Positions 44,341 through 52,028 of a DNA stretch of 64,000 nt are shown in pieces. The first letter of the stretch is position 1. The number at the start of each line of letters is the position of its first letter. The notes below the pieces were generated by a model. That model ran no database searches, was not told where the DNA came from, and saw only the letters and a program-made list of their open reading frames with translations. Made by a program: the position numbers and the translations under genes. This DNA is from CAYUQT01 sp964596165. GTDB taxonomy: Bacteria > Planctomycetota > Phycisphaerae > UBA1845 > JAFGLZ01. The DNA lies in the NCBI GenBank assembly GCA_964596165.1, contig CAZQTW010000002.1:121484-185483 (forward strand), written 5' to 3'.

Positions 44341-44622
44341 CTTAACCGCGAGATTGTCCGCTTCCGCATTGTAGTCACCTGGCATTACGATGTGATTACA
44401 CCCTAGATAGTATCCCAGCACCTGTCAAGTGCAGGACTTGCAGGGATTCCGTGAAGAGAATCCTCCAAGTCATGATACGGTAGACGTAGCGCAATTCCTG
44501 TCGCGGGCGGGCGATCCCGTGCGAATCTCGTCCTCCCTTCATCAGCAAGGCGAACTCATTGTTGACCGATCTGCTCCGGTTAGAATGCTACATTCCGGTA
44601 TCGAAGACGGCAAGCTCGGTAC

Positions 44623-44961
44623 CTAGAGCGACAGTACCAGCCGAAGTCCTGCGTCGACGTCGCGCATCAGCGATTCGGACAGCCGGCGGACCTTCTGGGC
44701 AAGGGCACGCCTTTCTACCGTGATGACGTGCGAGACGTTCGCAACCGAGTTACGGTGCAGACCGGTAGATCGTGCGGTTAGCAGGACATTACCGGGGGCC
44801 TCGGCCAGCCGGAGGTTTGAGCTCAGCGCCACCGCGACGACTGTGGCTATGCGGCTCCTGTTGAAGGCATCGGATTGAACGATGAGCACGGGCCTTCGAT
44901 AGCCCGGCTCCGAAGCCTGCGGGGCCCGCAACGACGCCCACCACACCTCACCTCGCCGCAT
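44623..44961 (-). CDS. MazF/PemK-type toxin
   Basis: A 112-residue protein. MRRGEVWWASLRAPQASEPG, then RRPVLIVQSDAFNRSRIATV, VLLTARSTGL and SVANVSHVITVERRALA form the MazF/PemK SH3-like barrel. MazF toxins cut single-stranded RNA at short sequences. The ATG overlaps the antitoxin stop as TGATG, so translation is coupled. Confidence 0.9.
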   Translation of the reverse strand: MRRGEVWWASLRAPQASEPGYRRPVLIVQSDAFNRSRIATVVAVALSSNLRLAEAPGNVLLTARSTGLHRNSVANVSHVITVERRALAQKVRRLSESLMRDVDAGLRLVLSL

Positions 44962-45197
44962 CACCAAGCCTCTCGGGAAAGCGAAGCGTCCTGAATACCC
45001 CGGACCACTTCATCCAAGGCAGATGGTTCACTTGCGTAGACGTTGTCCAGGCGTTCGATGACCCTTTCCTGAGCGTGCTGTTCCACGTATTCCGCCAGCG
45101 CCTTTCTGTACAACTCACTACGGCTCATCTTGAGGCGCCTGGCCAGTCGCTCGGCCTTGCTGAAAATGTCGTCCGGAATGGATATGACTGTCTTCAT
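44961..45197 (-). CDS. Ribbon-helix-helix antitoxin of the MazEF pair
   Basis: A 78-residue protein: MKTVISIPDDIFSKAERLAR, then RLKMSRSELYRKALAEYV, is a ribbon-helix-helix domain. It continues with an acidic toxin-binding tail (ASEPSALDEVVRG). No ribosome-binding site precedes the ATG, and the -10 element at 45202-45207 lies five bases away, so the mRNA is probably leaderless. Confidence 0.85.
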   Translation of the reverse strand: MKTVISIPDDIFSKAERLARRLKMSRSELYRKALAEYVEQHAQERVIERLDNVYASEPSALDEVVRGIQDASLSREAW

Positions 45198-45201
45198 ATT
45201 G

Positions 45202-45231
45202 GTAATACAACTCTAGTTATACCCATGCCAA
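45202..45231 (-). promoter_or_regulatory. Promoter-operator of the MazEF-like pair
   Basis: On the minus strand TTGGCA (45226-45231), an 18-base spacer and TATTAC (45202-45207). The spacer contains AACT-AG-AGTT, a small inverted repeat that may be the operator. Transcription would start at or next to the ATG. Confidence 0.45.
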
Positions 45232-45289
45232 ACCACATGACCGTGATTCTTGCTGAATTCCATCATCCCATCGGCGTCGGAGGTACGTC

Positions 45290-46747
45290 CTACCTGCAAA
45301 CCTCCAACTCAGCGACAGACATCTGCGAGCCCTTCTGGTTGGGGCCGTCGGGTTTCAACGCACAGACGCGGACGAACCGCGCCTTGACCGGCTCAAAGCT
45401 CGCCTCAAACGGCTTGCCGTCATGATCAGACTTGGTGGCGACCGTCTTCCATGTCTTGCCGTCGGCGGACAGCCGGAACTCGAAATGCGTCGCATAGCCG
45501 CTGCCGAACGTCACCTTGATCCGCCGCACGTCGACGGTGTCGATGAGGTCGACCTCGTACGTCCATGACCACTCGCCGCCGGCCAGTGCGGTCGTATCGA
45601 GCCGGCCGTCGACGCCGAGCCTCGGGAAGTGCACGCCGCCGTTCACGTCCAACGGATGCGAGCCGTCCAGACTCAGCAGCTTGGCCGGTTTGCGATAGGC
45701 GAGGTTCCCAGGCGGCACCGGCGGCCGCGTCTTGCCGGTTGTCAGTTCGTGTCGGACGGCCTTCAGCCCCTCGAGCTGAGAGCGATCGAGCGATCCGTCG
45801 CGGAACAGCAGCACGTCGATGGACACTACGCCGCCGCGCCGGTTCAAGTCGAAGACGTACTCGGCCAGTTCGCGCTTGGTGTACTGACTGCCGGGATGGC
45901 CCCAGCCGGTACCCATATAGGACAGGATGTGCCACTGCTCGCCGTTGATGAATCGCCGGCTGGGCATGTCGAAGAAGCGATTCTGCTCGCCGCACGTGTA
46001 GTCTTCGTGACGGCTGTACGCGCTCACCTGCGCCTCGACGCCCGGGTTCAGGGCGATAATCCGCTTGGGATTGCCGGCCTTGAGTCCCTTGGCGAGAATG
46101 CCCAGTTTTTCATCGTCGTAGCCGATGAAGCGATAGCAGCCATCGACCCAGTAGCCGACCACCTTGTCGCCGTACCGTTTTCCGTACTCCTCGACGACGC
46201 TCGCCCACTTCGTCACGAACTCGGGGGTGACCGGCTCTTTCCAGCCGAACGCCGGTGCGGCCTTGCTGTCGGCCCGCGGTCCGTCGCCGGTCCAATAGAG
46301 CATGAGCGGGATCTTGTGTCGGCTGAGCGAGCGATAAAGGTCTTCGACGAGATCCCGCGTGGCGCAGGCTTCGCCCGGTTTGTAGCCGGTGATGCGATCG
46401 TAGGTCGCATTGGGAGCGATCATGAAGCGCGTCACCTGCATCATCGTGAAGATGACGTAGCCCGCGCCCGCCTCCGCCATCGTGTCGGCGAACCGCTCGG
46501 TGTCGAATTCACGCACACATTCGTCCCACGGCGTCTCACGGCCGAGGCTGTGAAACTGCTCGCGATTGTTCTGCAGCCCGGCCAGATAATGGACGAAGAT
46601 GCCATAGCCCGCCTTCTGGAACCAGTCGGTGTTGGGATTATTGGGCTCGGCACGGACCGCTGAACAGGCCGTCGCGCAGACTATTCCTGCAATGAAAGCG
46701 GCCACCTGCATCCTTTCGCTGCGACGTGGATCGTTGTGTGTGCTCAT
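45290..46747 (-). CDS. Exported GH29-like fucosidase-family protein with discoidin-type tail
   Basis: A 485-residue protein with a signal peptide (MQVAAFIAGIVCATACSAVR). The barrel shows WFQKAGYGIFVHYLAGLQNN, GAGYVIFTMMQVTRF and KVVGYWVDGCYRFIGYD, whose Asp occupies the position of the GH29 nucleophile. The C-terminal 130 residues are an F5/8 type C-like domain (FGSGYATHFEFRLSADGKTW). It differs strongly from the GH29 enzyme at 7 kb, and several family blocks are changed, so fucosidase activity is uncertain. An ATG at 46711 is an alternative start. Confidence 0.7.
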   Translation of the reverse strand: MSTHNDPRRSERMQVAAFIAGIVCATACSAVRAEPNNPNTDWFQKAGYGIFVHYLAGLQNNREQFHSLGRETPWDECVREFDTERFADTMAEAGAGYVIFTMMQVTRFMIAPNATYDRITGYKPGEACATRDLVEDLYRSLSRHKIPLMLYWTGDGPRADSKAAPAFGWKEPVTPEFVTKWASVVEEYGKRYGDKVVGYWVDGCYRFIGYDDEKLGILAKGLKAGNPKRIIALNPGVEAQVSAYSRHEDYTCGEQNRFFDMPSRRFINGEQWHILSYMGTGWGHPGSQYTKRELAEYVFDLNRRGGVVSIDVLLFRDGSLDRSQLEGLKAVRHELTTGKTRPPVPPGNLAYRKPAKLLSLDGSHPLDVNGGVHFPRLGVDGRLDTTALAGGEWSWTYEVDLIDTVDVRRIKVTFGSGYATHFEFRLSADGKTWKTVATKSDHDGKPFEASFEPVKARFVRVCALKPDGPNQKGSQMSVAELEVCR

Positions 46748-46804
46748 CTTACCCACCCTTGCCTCCCATTACGGACTTGCCCGAGTCGCCCACCGACACA
46801 GGGC

Positions 46805-46860
46805 GCGTGACAGACTTGGCGGGAGTGGTCGCCCCCTGTCCACGGCCCAATCTGTCACGC
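46805..46860. terminator. Long stem-loop at the end of the three-TM protein gene
   Basis: GCGTGACAGA (46805-46814) pairs perfectly with TCTGTCACGC (46851-46860). Inside, CTTGG/CCAA extends the stem past a bulge. The element overlaps the stop of the gene at 46855 and lies upstream of the GH29-like gene on the same strand. It may be a terminator or a leader structure of the downstream gene. Confidence 0.55.
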
Positions 46861-47130
46861 GCCTACCGGCATACGCGCCTCCTTGGGCAGGTACCGGTAG
46901 TATAGCAACAGGTCAATCGACACCATGATCAGGTTGAGCGCATAGAGCGCCGTGACCCAATCGAATGAATGAAGGACCTTGTGCGTGATCCCACTCATGT
47001 AGCCCATGCACAGAATACTCATGAACAGAGGGCTCTTGCCCGAGACGACCTTGGTGCGCAGGGACTTGGCAATCGACACGGGCCAACTCAGCCCAAAGCA
47101 AGTCAACATGATCGCTTCGAAAATGCTCAC
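46855..47130 (-). CDS. Three-TM membrane protein, SemiSWEET/PQ-loop-like
   Basis: A 91-residue protein with three hydrophobic segments: IFEAIMLTCFGLSWPVSIAK, PLFMSILCMGYMSGI and ALYALNLIMVSIDLLLYYRY. The layout and the W-P-x-S-I block after the first helix resemble one repeat of PQ-loop transporters (SemiSWEET), which work as dimers in sugar transport. The classic PQ pair is not present, so the family link is tentative. It lies just upstream of the GH29-like gene on the same strand. Confidence 0.6.
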   Translation of the reverse strand: MSIFEAIMLTCFGLSWPVSIAKSLRTKVVSGKSPLFMSILCMGYMSGITHKVLHSFDWVTALYALNLIMVSIDLLLYYRYLPKEARMPVGA

Positions 47131-47181
47131 GTGTAAAGACTCCCATGCAGCTTGGTGTGGATGATAGCGTCGAGCAGACGT

Positions 47182-47823
47182 CTACGATTCAAGAGAGCCC
47201 GATGGGTCCTGGTGAACGGCCACCCAGAGGTCGGTGTACTTCCCCCTCACATAGGGATTCAATTGCTCCGCATAGTCCCGCGGAAGCTGCCGAACGCGGA
47301 TCAACTCCTGCACGTCCGCCAAATCGCGCAGACGGCCAGGGTTGGTCATGCCGGAGGCCAGCTTGAGCTCGATCAACGTGGTCAATCTGACATAATGGAT
47401 GCCGTCGACTTCGATCGACACGGATGACGGCTCCGGAAAAACCACGGGTTTGGGCTTCCCGTCACCGGGGTATCCGCCGGACGTGACAAACTCGATTCGA
47501 ACGCCCGTTCGCGTGTCTCGAAGCTGTTTGCTTCCTTCAAAGGCGGGCAGATACCCGCGTCCCTCCAATGCCTTGCGCGCCGCATCCAACCCCTCGGCTG
47601 AGATCAGAATGTCCACGTCAACGGTGGTTCGATCGTAGCCATGCGCAACCAACGCCATGCCACCTATCACGGCGTATTCGACGCCCAGGCTGCCCAACTG
47701 TTGCGCGATGCTCCGCAGAGATTGGTGGACGGGATCCGTTTTCATGAAGAACCTCGCGGCCTCCTTGATGGCCGTGGTGCCCCCCTCCCGCATTCTCTCC
47801 TCAAACAAGATCATGCCGGCCAT
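47182..47823 (-). CDS. Nucleotidyltransferase-fold protein (AbiEii/MNT-like)
   Basis: A 213-residue protein. YAVIGGMALVAHGYDRTTVD, then VDILIS, is the GG...DxD signature of the minimal nucleotidyltransferase fold. RLTTLIELKLASGM, then RLRDLADVQELI, are the downstream helices seen in AbiEii-like and related proteins. Such enzymes transfer nucleotides to small molecules, RNA or partner proteins and are often toxin-antitoxin components. No HEPN or AbiEi-type partner lies next to it. Cytosolic. Confidence 0.75.
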   Translation of the reverse strand: MAGMILFEERMREGGTTAIKEAARFFMKTDPVHQSLRSIAQQLGSLGVEYAVIGGMALVAHGYDRTTVDVDILISAEGLDAARKALEGRGYLPAFEGSKQLRDTRTGVRIEFVTSGGYPGDGKPKPVVFPEPSSVSIEVDGIHYVRLTTLIELKLASGMTNPGRLRDLADVQELIRVRQLPRDYAEQLNPYVRGKYTDLWVAVHQDPSGSLES

Positions 47824-48006
47824 TTTACATGGACCGCGTCGCCGATGCCATTCACCATGAGTAGACGAACAGGATAGGATACGGATCGTCGATCCGAATC
47901 ATGCCCGCGCCCCGCAATGGACAATCGCACGCCGAACGTAGATAGTAACGCACCTGCCGGTCCCCGTACTACAGGTAGACGACGTCGATAGGAGGGTCTC
48001 CGTGCC

Positions 48007-48465
48007 ATGGAGTTCCGAACAGCCACCCCAGACGATGTTCCCTGGCTGGCGGCCATGAACCATCAGCTCATATACGATGAGGGACACAGCAACCCGATGA
48101 ACGAGGCCCAACTTGCCGAGCGGATGGCGGCATGGCTGAAGGGCGAGTACGACGTGATCATCTTCGCTCGAGACGGTACAGACGTCGGCTATGTGGTTTA
48201 CCGAAGCGAGACCAATGGGGTCTACCTCCGCCAACTATTCGTGTGCCGTAACTGTCGGCGTCAGGGCATCGGACGTGAGGCGATTGCGTGGCTCAAGTCG
48301 CACCGCTGGGAGAACGCGCCGCGGATACGCGTCGACGTACTCGTCAACAATCACGCCGCGCACGCATTCTGGAAGAGCGTGGGATTCGTCGACTACTGCA
48401 TGACAATGGAAATGAAAGGTACCGAAAGGTTGGCGGCCTGCGCCTCACAGGCCGATCGATCTTGA
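48007..48465 (+). CDS. GNAT-family acetyltransferase
   Basis: A 152-residue protein behind a GGAGGG site. MEFRTATPDDVPWLAAMNHQ is the first GNAT strand and helix. YLRQLFVCRNCRRQGIGREA is motif A, with the Q/RxxGxG/A acetyl-CoA loop, and VDVLVNNHAAHAFWKSVGF is motif B. It transfers acetyl from acetyl-CoA to an unknown amine. Three Cys in the motif A region are unusual. Stand-alone gene before the GH42-like gene. Confidence 0.85.
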   Translation: MEFRTATPDDVPWLAAMNHQLIYDEGHSNPMNEAQLAERMAAWLKGEYDVIIFARDGTDVGYVVYRSETNGVYLRQLFVCRNCRRQGIGREAIAWLKSHRWENAPRIRVDVLVNNHAAHAFWKSVGFVDYCMTMEMKGTERLAACASQADRS

Positions 48466-48541
48466 CGGCCGACGAAGATGCCGGCCGTTCCCGGCAAAGA
48501 ACGGATCGGTCGCTCATCCGATGTCCGAAGAAGGAGCCAGT

Positions 48542-50797
48542 ATGAGGGGTCTTGCATCGGTATGGGTGTTCCTGACTGCATCCCAGGCAGTTTTGGGGGC
48601 TGAGGATCTCCTGGCCTTCCATCTCAAGGACAAGGACTTCAAGCCCATCGAGCCGGCCGCGTGGGTCTATGAAGGAATCCTGAAGGCCTTCGTGCCCCTC
48701 GAGGACACCCAGACGATCGATGAGCTCGCGACACTGGGCGTCACCGTCATCCACTCCGGCGGACCGTGGCCCTATTATCCCCTCGTCAAGGATGATCCGA
48801 AATCGGGCGTGCCGGCCGACGAAAAAGCTAGGCTCCAGGTCGGCGTGGCCCGAGCCAAGCAGCACGGGATGCGGGTCCTCGTCGGCATCATGCCGCTGGC
48901 GCCGATTTCGATCGTCAAGCAGCACCCCGACTGGATGCTCCACCACACCGACGACCCCGCGATCATGAAGAAGGCGGAACTCGACCTGACCAAGCCCGAG
49001 AACTGGTTCAACCGCTCGCTCGGGCTGAATACACCGTACGGAGACTACCTCATTGAGTGTCTTGCCGAGATCATGAAGGACTACAAGGTCGACGGATTCT
49101 CTTTTGATGGCCACTATCATCCCAGCATCAACTACAGCCCATACGAGAAAGAGCTATACAAGAAGGAGACCGGACGCGATCTGCCCAAGGTGGCCGATCT
49201 GAACAACGTGGATTACCGCGTCTACCTGATCTGGGCGGACGACCAGCTCGAGACGTGGTACCGAAAGCTTCATGACCGGCTCCGCCAAGTAAACCCCGAG
49301 GCCGCCGTCTACACATGGACGACCAACGCGGGCCGATACGGCCACTTCCTGACCAGTCCGCGTGTCATGTCGACCCGGATGAACCTCCTGTTCGACTGTC
49401 CGGTGCAGGAGTGGTGGCTCGACGAGGTCAACCTCGGCGCCAGCGTCGTGCCGCTGTTCGGCGCGGCGTACGTGCGTGGGGTCAACGGCGGGCGAGTCGG
49501 GGCGAGCGAGCCGTACATCATGACACGCGGCAATCCCTACTGCAGCGAAAGCTTCCCGCCGCACGAACTGTTCGTCCGGTGCATGGGCGCGATGACCAAC
49601 GGCGCCTTTACCCCCCTGTCGATGATGGCCGGCAAGTCGGCAACCTACGCCACATTCCGTGAGATCAAGCGGCGTGCCCCATGGGTCATCCGCACGGAAC
49701 AGATGCCCTGGGCGGCTGTCCTGGCCGGCGAGCAGAGCCGCCAGTTCTATGCCCACAACCAAGTCATGGACCGGTGCCTGGCCCACTGGCTTGGTGTCTA
49801 TCGCGTCGCGTTTGAGGAGCACCTACCGCTGAACATCATCACCGACTGGGACCTCCGCCCCGAGCGTCTCGCAGAGTATCGCGTCCTGTTCCTGGCCAAC
49901 GCGGCGTGCCTGTCGGACGAGCAGGTCAAGGTGATCCGCGACTACGTGGCCAACGGTGGTGGTCTGGTGGCGACATGCGAAACGTCGCTGTTCGATGAGA
50001 TCGGTCGCCCGCGGCACGATTTCGCGCTGGGCGACCTGTTCGGCGTGTCCTATCGCGGCCGTCCCAAAGCCCCGGACACCCGGCCGACGCTCGACGCCAA
50101 CTTCTCCATCGTCGTGGACGAGAAATACTGGGCGCAGCGGAGTGGCATCGCGGCGTTGCGATGGGGTGCGAGCGACATCGGCACACCGGATCTCGTGCCC
50201 GACGAGACGATCGGCGGACTCATCCGGAACGTACAGGCCACGTTCAAGGGACCGTTCGTCAGGATCACCGATCCCAAGCCGCCAATGAAGAAAGCAATGA
50301 TCATGTTCCCCGACGTCGGCGCCGAACACATGCCCGCCGTTGTGATGGGAGAGTGCGGCAAGGGTCGGGTGGTCTATATGGCCGTCGGGCTCGATGCAGC
50401 CAATTTCAGTTACGGTTTCCCCTACCAGCGGCGCCTGCTGGCCCGCGCCATCCAATGGGCGGCCCGCGAGCCGTTCCCAATTCGGGTGAAGGCGCCGATG
50501 TGCGTGCAGTCGACGTTTTGGCGACAGGCCGACGCTAAGGGCAAGCGAATCATCGTCCAGCTCTTTAATGACCTCAATACGACCAGCGACCACGGCCTGC
50601 CCGAGGTGGACGTGCCGTTGCGCGAAGAGGCCGTCCCGATCCAAGGCATCAAGGTTCGGTTCAAGACTGTGCCGATCCAGCGGTTCCATATCGAGCCGGC
50701 CGGCCAGACAGTGGAGGCCAAGAAGGACGGCGACGAGCAGACGGTGTTGGTCCCGCCGCTGGACGTTCATTCGATGCTGGTGGCGGAGTTGGACTAA
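48542..50797 (+). CDS. Exported barrel protein with beta-galactosidase trimerisation-like domain
   Basis: A 751-residue protein; the start at 48542 follows GAAGGAG. A short signal peptide (GLASVWVFLTASQAVLGAED) precedes a TIM-barrel domain (GVTVIHSGGPWPYYPLVKDD; DYKVDGFSFDGHYHPSINYS), which resembles GH-like putative glycosidases. From about residue 385 it has a GH42M-like trimerisation domain (LAEYRVLFLANAACLSDEQV; VIRDYVANGGGLVATCETSL) and a C-terminal beta domain. Activity unknown. First gene of a plus-strand carbohydrate block running to 56.5 kb. Confidence 0.72.
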   Translation: MRGLASVWVFLTASQAVLGAEDLLAFHLKDKDFKPIEPAAWVYEGILKAFVPLEDTQTIDELATLGVTVIHSGGPWPYYPLVKDDPKSGVPADEKARLQVGVARAKQHGMRVLVGIMPLAPISIVKQHPDWMLHHTDDPAIMKKAELDLTKPENWFNRSLGLNTPYGDYLIECLAEIMKDYKVDGFSFDGHYHPSINYSPYEKELYKKETGRDLPKVADLNNVDYRVYLIWADDQLETWYRKLHDRLRQVNPEAAVYTWTTNAGRYGHFLTSPRVMSTRMNLLFDCPVQEWWLDEVNLGASVVPLFGAAYVRGVNGGRVGASEPYIMTRGNPYCSESFPPHELFVRCMGAMTNGAFTPLSMMAGKSATYATFREIKRRAPWVIRTEQMPWAAVLAGEQSRQFYAHNQVMDRCLAHWLGVYRVAFEEHLPLNIITDWDLRPERLAEYRVLFLANAACLSDEQVKVIRDYVANGGGLVATCETSLFDEIGRPRHDFALGDLFGVSYRGRPKAPDTRPTLDANFSIVVDEKYWAQRSGIAALRWGASDIGTPDLVPDETIGGLIRNVQATFKGPFVRITDPKPPMKKAMIMFPDVGAEHMPAVVMGECGKGRVVYMAVGLDAANFSYGFPYQRRLLARAIQWAAREPFPIRVKAPMCVQSTFWRQADAKGKRIIVQLFNDLNTTSDHGLPEVDVPLREEAVPIQGIKVRFKTVPIQRFHIEPAGQTVEAKKDGDEQTVLVPPLDVHSMLVAELD

Positions 50798-50816
50798 GGT
50801 TCAATCGAGACTTGCT

Positions 50817-50860
50817 GGGGGCCATGCCCCCGACTACTGTTGTGTCCGGCCTTCGGCCGG
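50817..50860. terminator. Two hairpins after the GH42-like gene
   Basis: GGGGGC-CAT-GCCCCC (50817-50831) and CCGGCC-TTC-GGCCGG (50846-50860) follow the stop by about 20 and 50 bases. The second contains a TTCG-type loop. They suggest transcription end or mRNA processing before the isomerase gene. Confidence 0.55.
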
Positions 50861-51041
50861 GGAAGCTGTCTGAACGTTCCTATGCTTGTGGTGAGGGTAT
50901 ACGGTCGTTCGGGATCGAGAGGGTGTGATTCGGATTCCGACCGCCGTCTTCTGAGTTCTGAATTCCGGATTCTGAGTTCCTGATCGGGGCCGCTGGCCCT
51001 TCGTGATTCGGCGGCCCAACCCAATAGGAAGGAGTAAGGAA

Positions 51042-51890
51042 ATGATCGACATCGGCATGCACGTGGACAACTGGCGACACTTTGATGTTCTGTACGATGT
51101 CCCTTGCGAATTCGCCAAGAAGCACAAGATGAAGTACGTCGAGTTTGGAACCATCGACGGCGACTACTTCGTCCAGGCGCTCGGCTACAACCCACACATC
51201 CCGCTGCATTCGGATCCGTTGAAGCTCAAGGCGTATCTCGACTCCCTGGGTCTGAAGGTGTCGCAGCTCGACGCCGCGTATCCGATTTCCGGAGCGGAAG
51301 GACAGTACCGCGGCATTCCGTACACGATCCGAGCGATCCAGTTCGCCAAGGCCGTTGGAGCCTATTGCGTGGACACGACCGACGGGTCGCGCAAGCCCGA
51401 GGGCTACACCGACGAAGAGGTCTATGCGCTGATCAAGCAGTATTACCGCGTCGTACTCGAGTGGGCCGAGCGATACCAGATGATCATCAACGTCGAACCG
51501 CACGGACCCTACACAACGAACCCCGACTTCATGGAACGAATCCTGACCTGCATCGATTCGCCCTGGCTGAAGATGAACTTCGATACGGGCAACACGTTCA
51601 TCTCCGGCCAGGACCCCGTGAAGTTCCTGGAGCGATTCAAACACAAGGTCTCCCACTGCCATATCAAGGACGTGAGCGAGGAGCTGGCTCGCAAGGTCCG
51701 AGGCGGAGAGACGGGCATCGCCACGTCGGTTGTCGCGATTGGGGAGGGCGTCAACGCCGAGAACATCTCCGGATGCATCGAAATCCTCAAGAAGATGAAA
51801 TGGTCGGGCGTCCTATCGATCGAGGCCGAAGCCATGCCGGGCAAGATCGAGCAAAGCCTCGAATGGCTGCGAAAGGAAGTGGCGAAGTAG
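51042..51890 (+). CDS. Cytosolic sugar phosphate isomerase/epimerase family protein
   Basis: A 282-residue TIM-barrel protein with a strong GGAAGGAG site and no signal peptide. Barrel blocks: MIDIGMHVDNWRHFDVLYDV, MKYVEFGTIDGDYF, MIINVEPHGPYTTNPDFMER (metal-binding Glu and His), LKMNFDTGNTFISGQDP, VSHCHIKDVSEEL and GVLSIEAEAM (last metal Glu). The set of E, D, H and E ligands is complete. Likely converts a keto- or aldo-sugar taken up by the symporter encoded next. Confidence 0.85.
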   Translation: MIDIGMHVDNWRHFDVLYDVPCEFAKKHKMKYVEFGTIDGDYFVQALGYNPHIPLHSDPLKLKAYLDSLGLKVSQLDAAYPISGAEGQYRGIPYTIRAIQFAKAVGAYCVDTTDGSRKPEGYTDEEVYALIKQYYRVVLEWAERYQMIINVEPHGPYTTNPDFMERILTCIDSPWLKMNFDTGNTFISGQDPVKFLERFKHKVSHCHIKDVSEELARKVRGGETGIATSVVAIGEGVNAENISGCIEILKKMKWSGVLSIEAEAMPGKIEQSLEWLRKEVAK

Positions 51891-52028
51891 AGACGGCGGG
51901 GCGGGGGTCTAGGGATCAAGGGCTTGGAACGACAATGAGACCGCGTATCCGGACCCTGTACCCCAAACCCTGTTGCGTAACCGCCGTCGTTGGATGGTGC
52001 GTATCGGCTGACACCTGATAGCTCTCTC

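Noticed and set aside
44429..44626. Plus-strand frame of 65 residues
   Set aside because: No start signal, no family resemblance and placed in a region of gene remnants; not supported.
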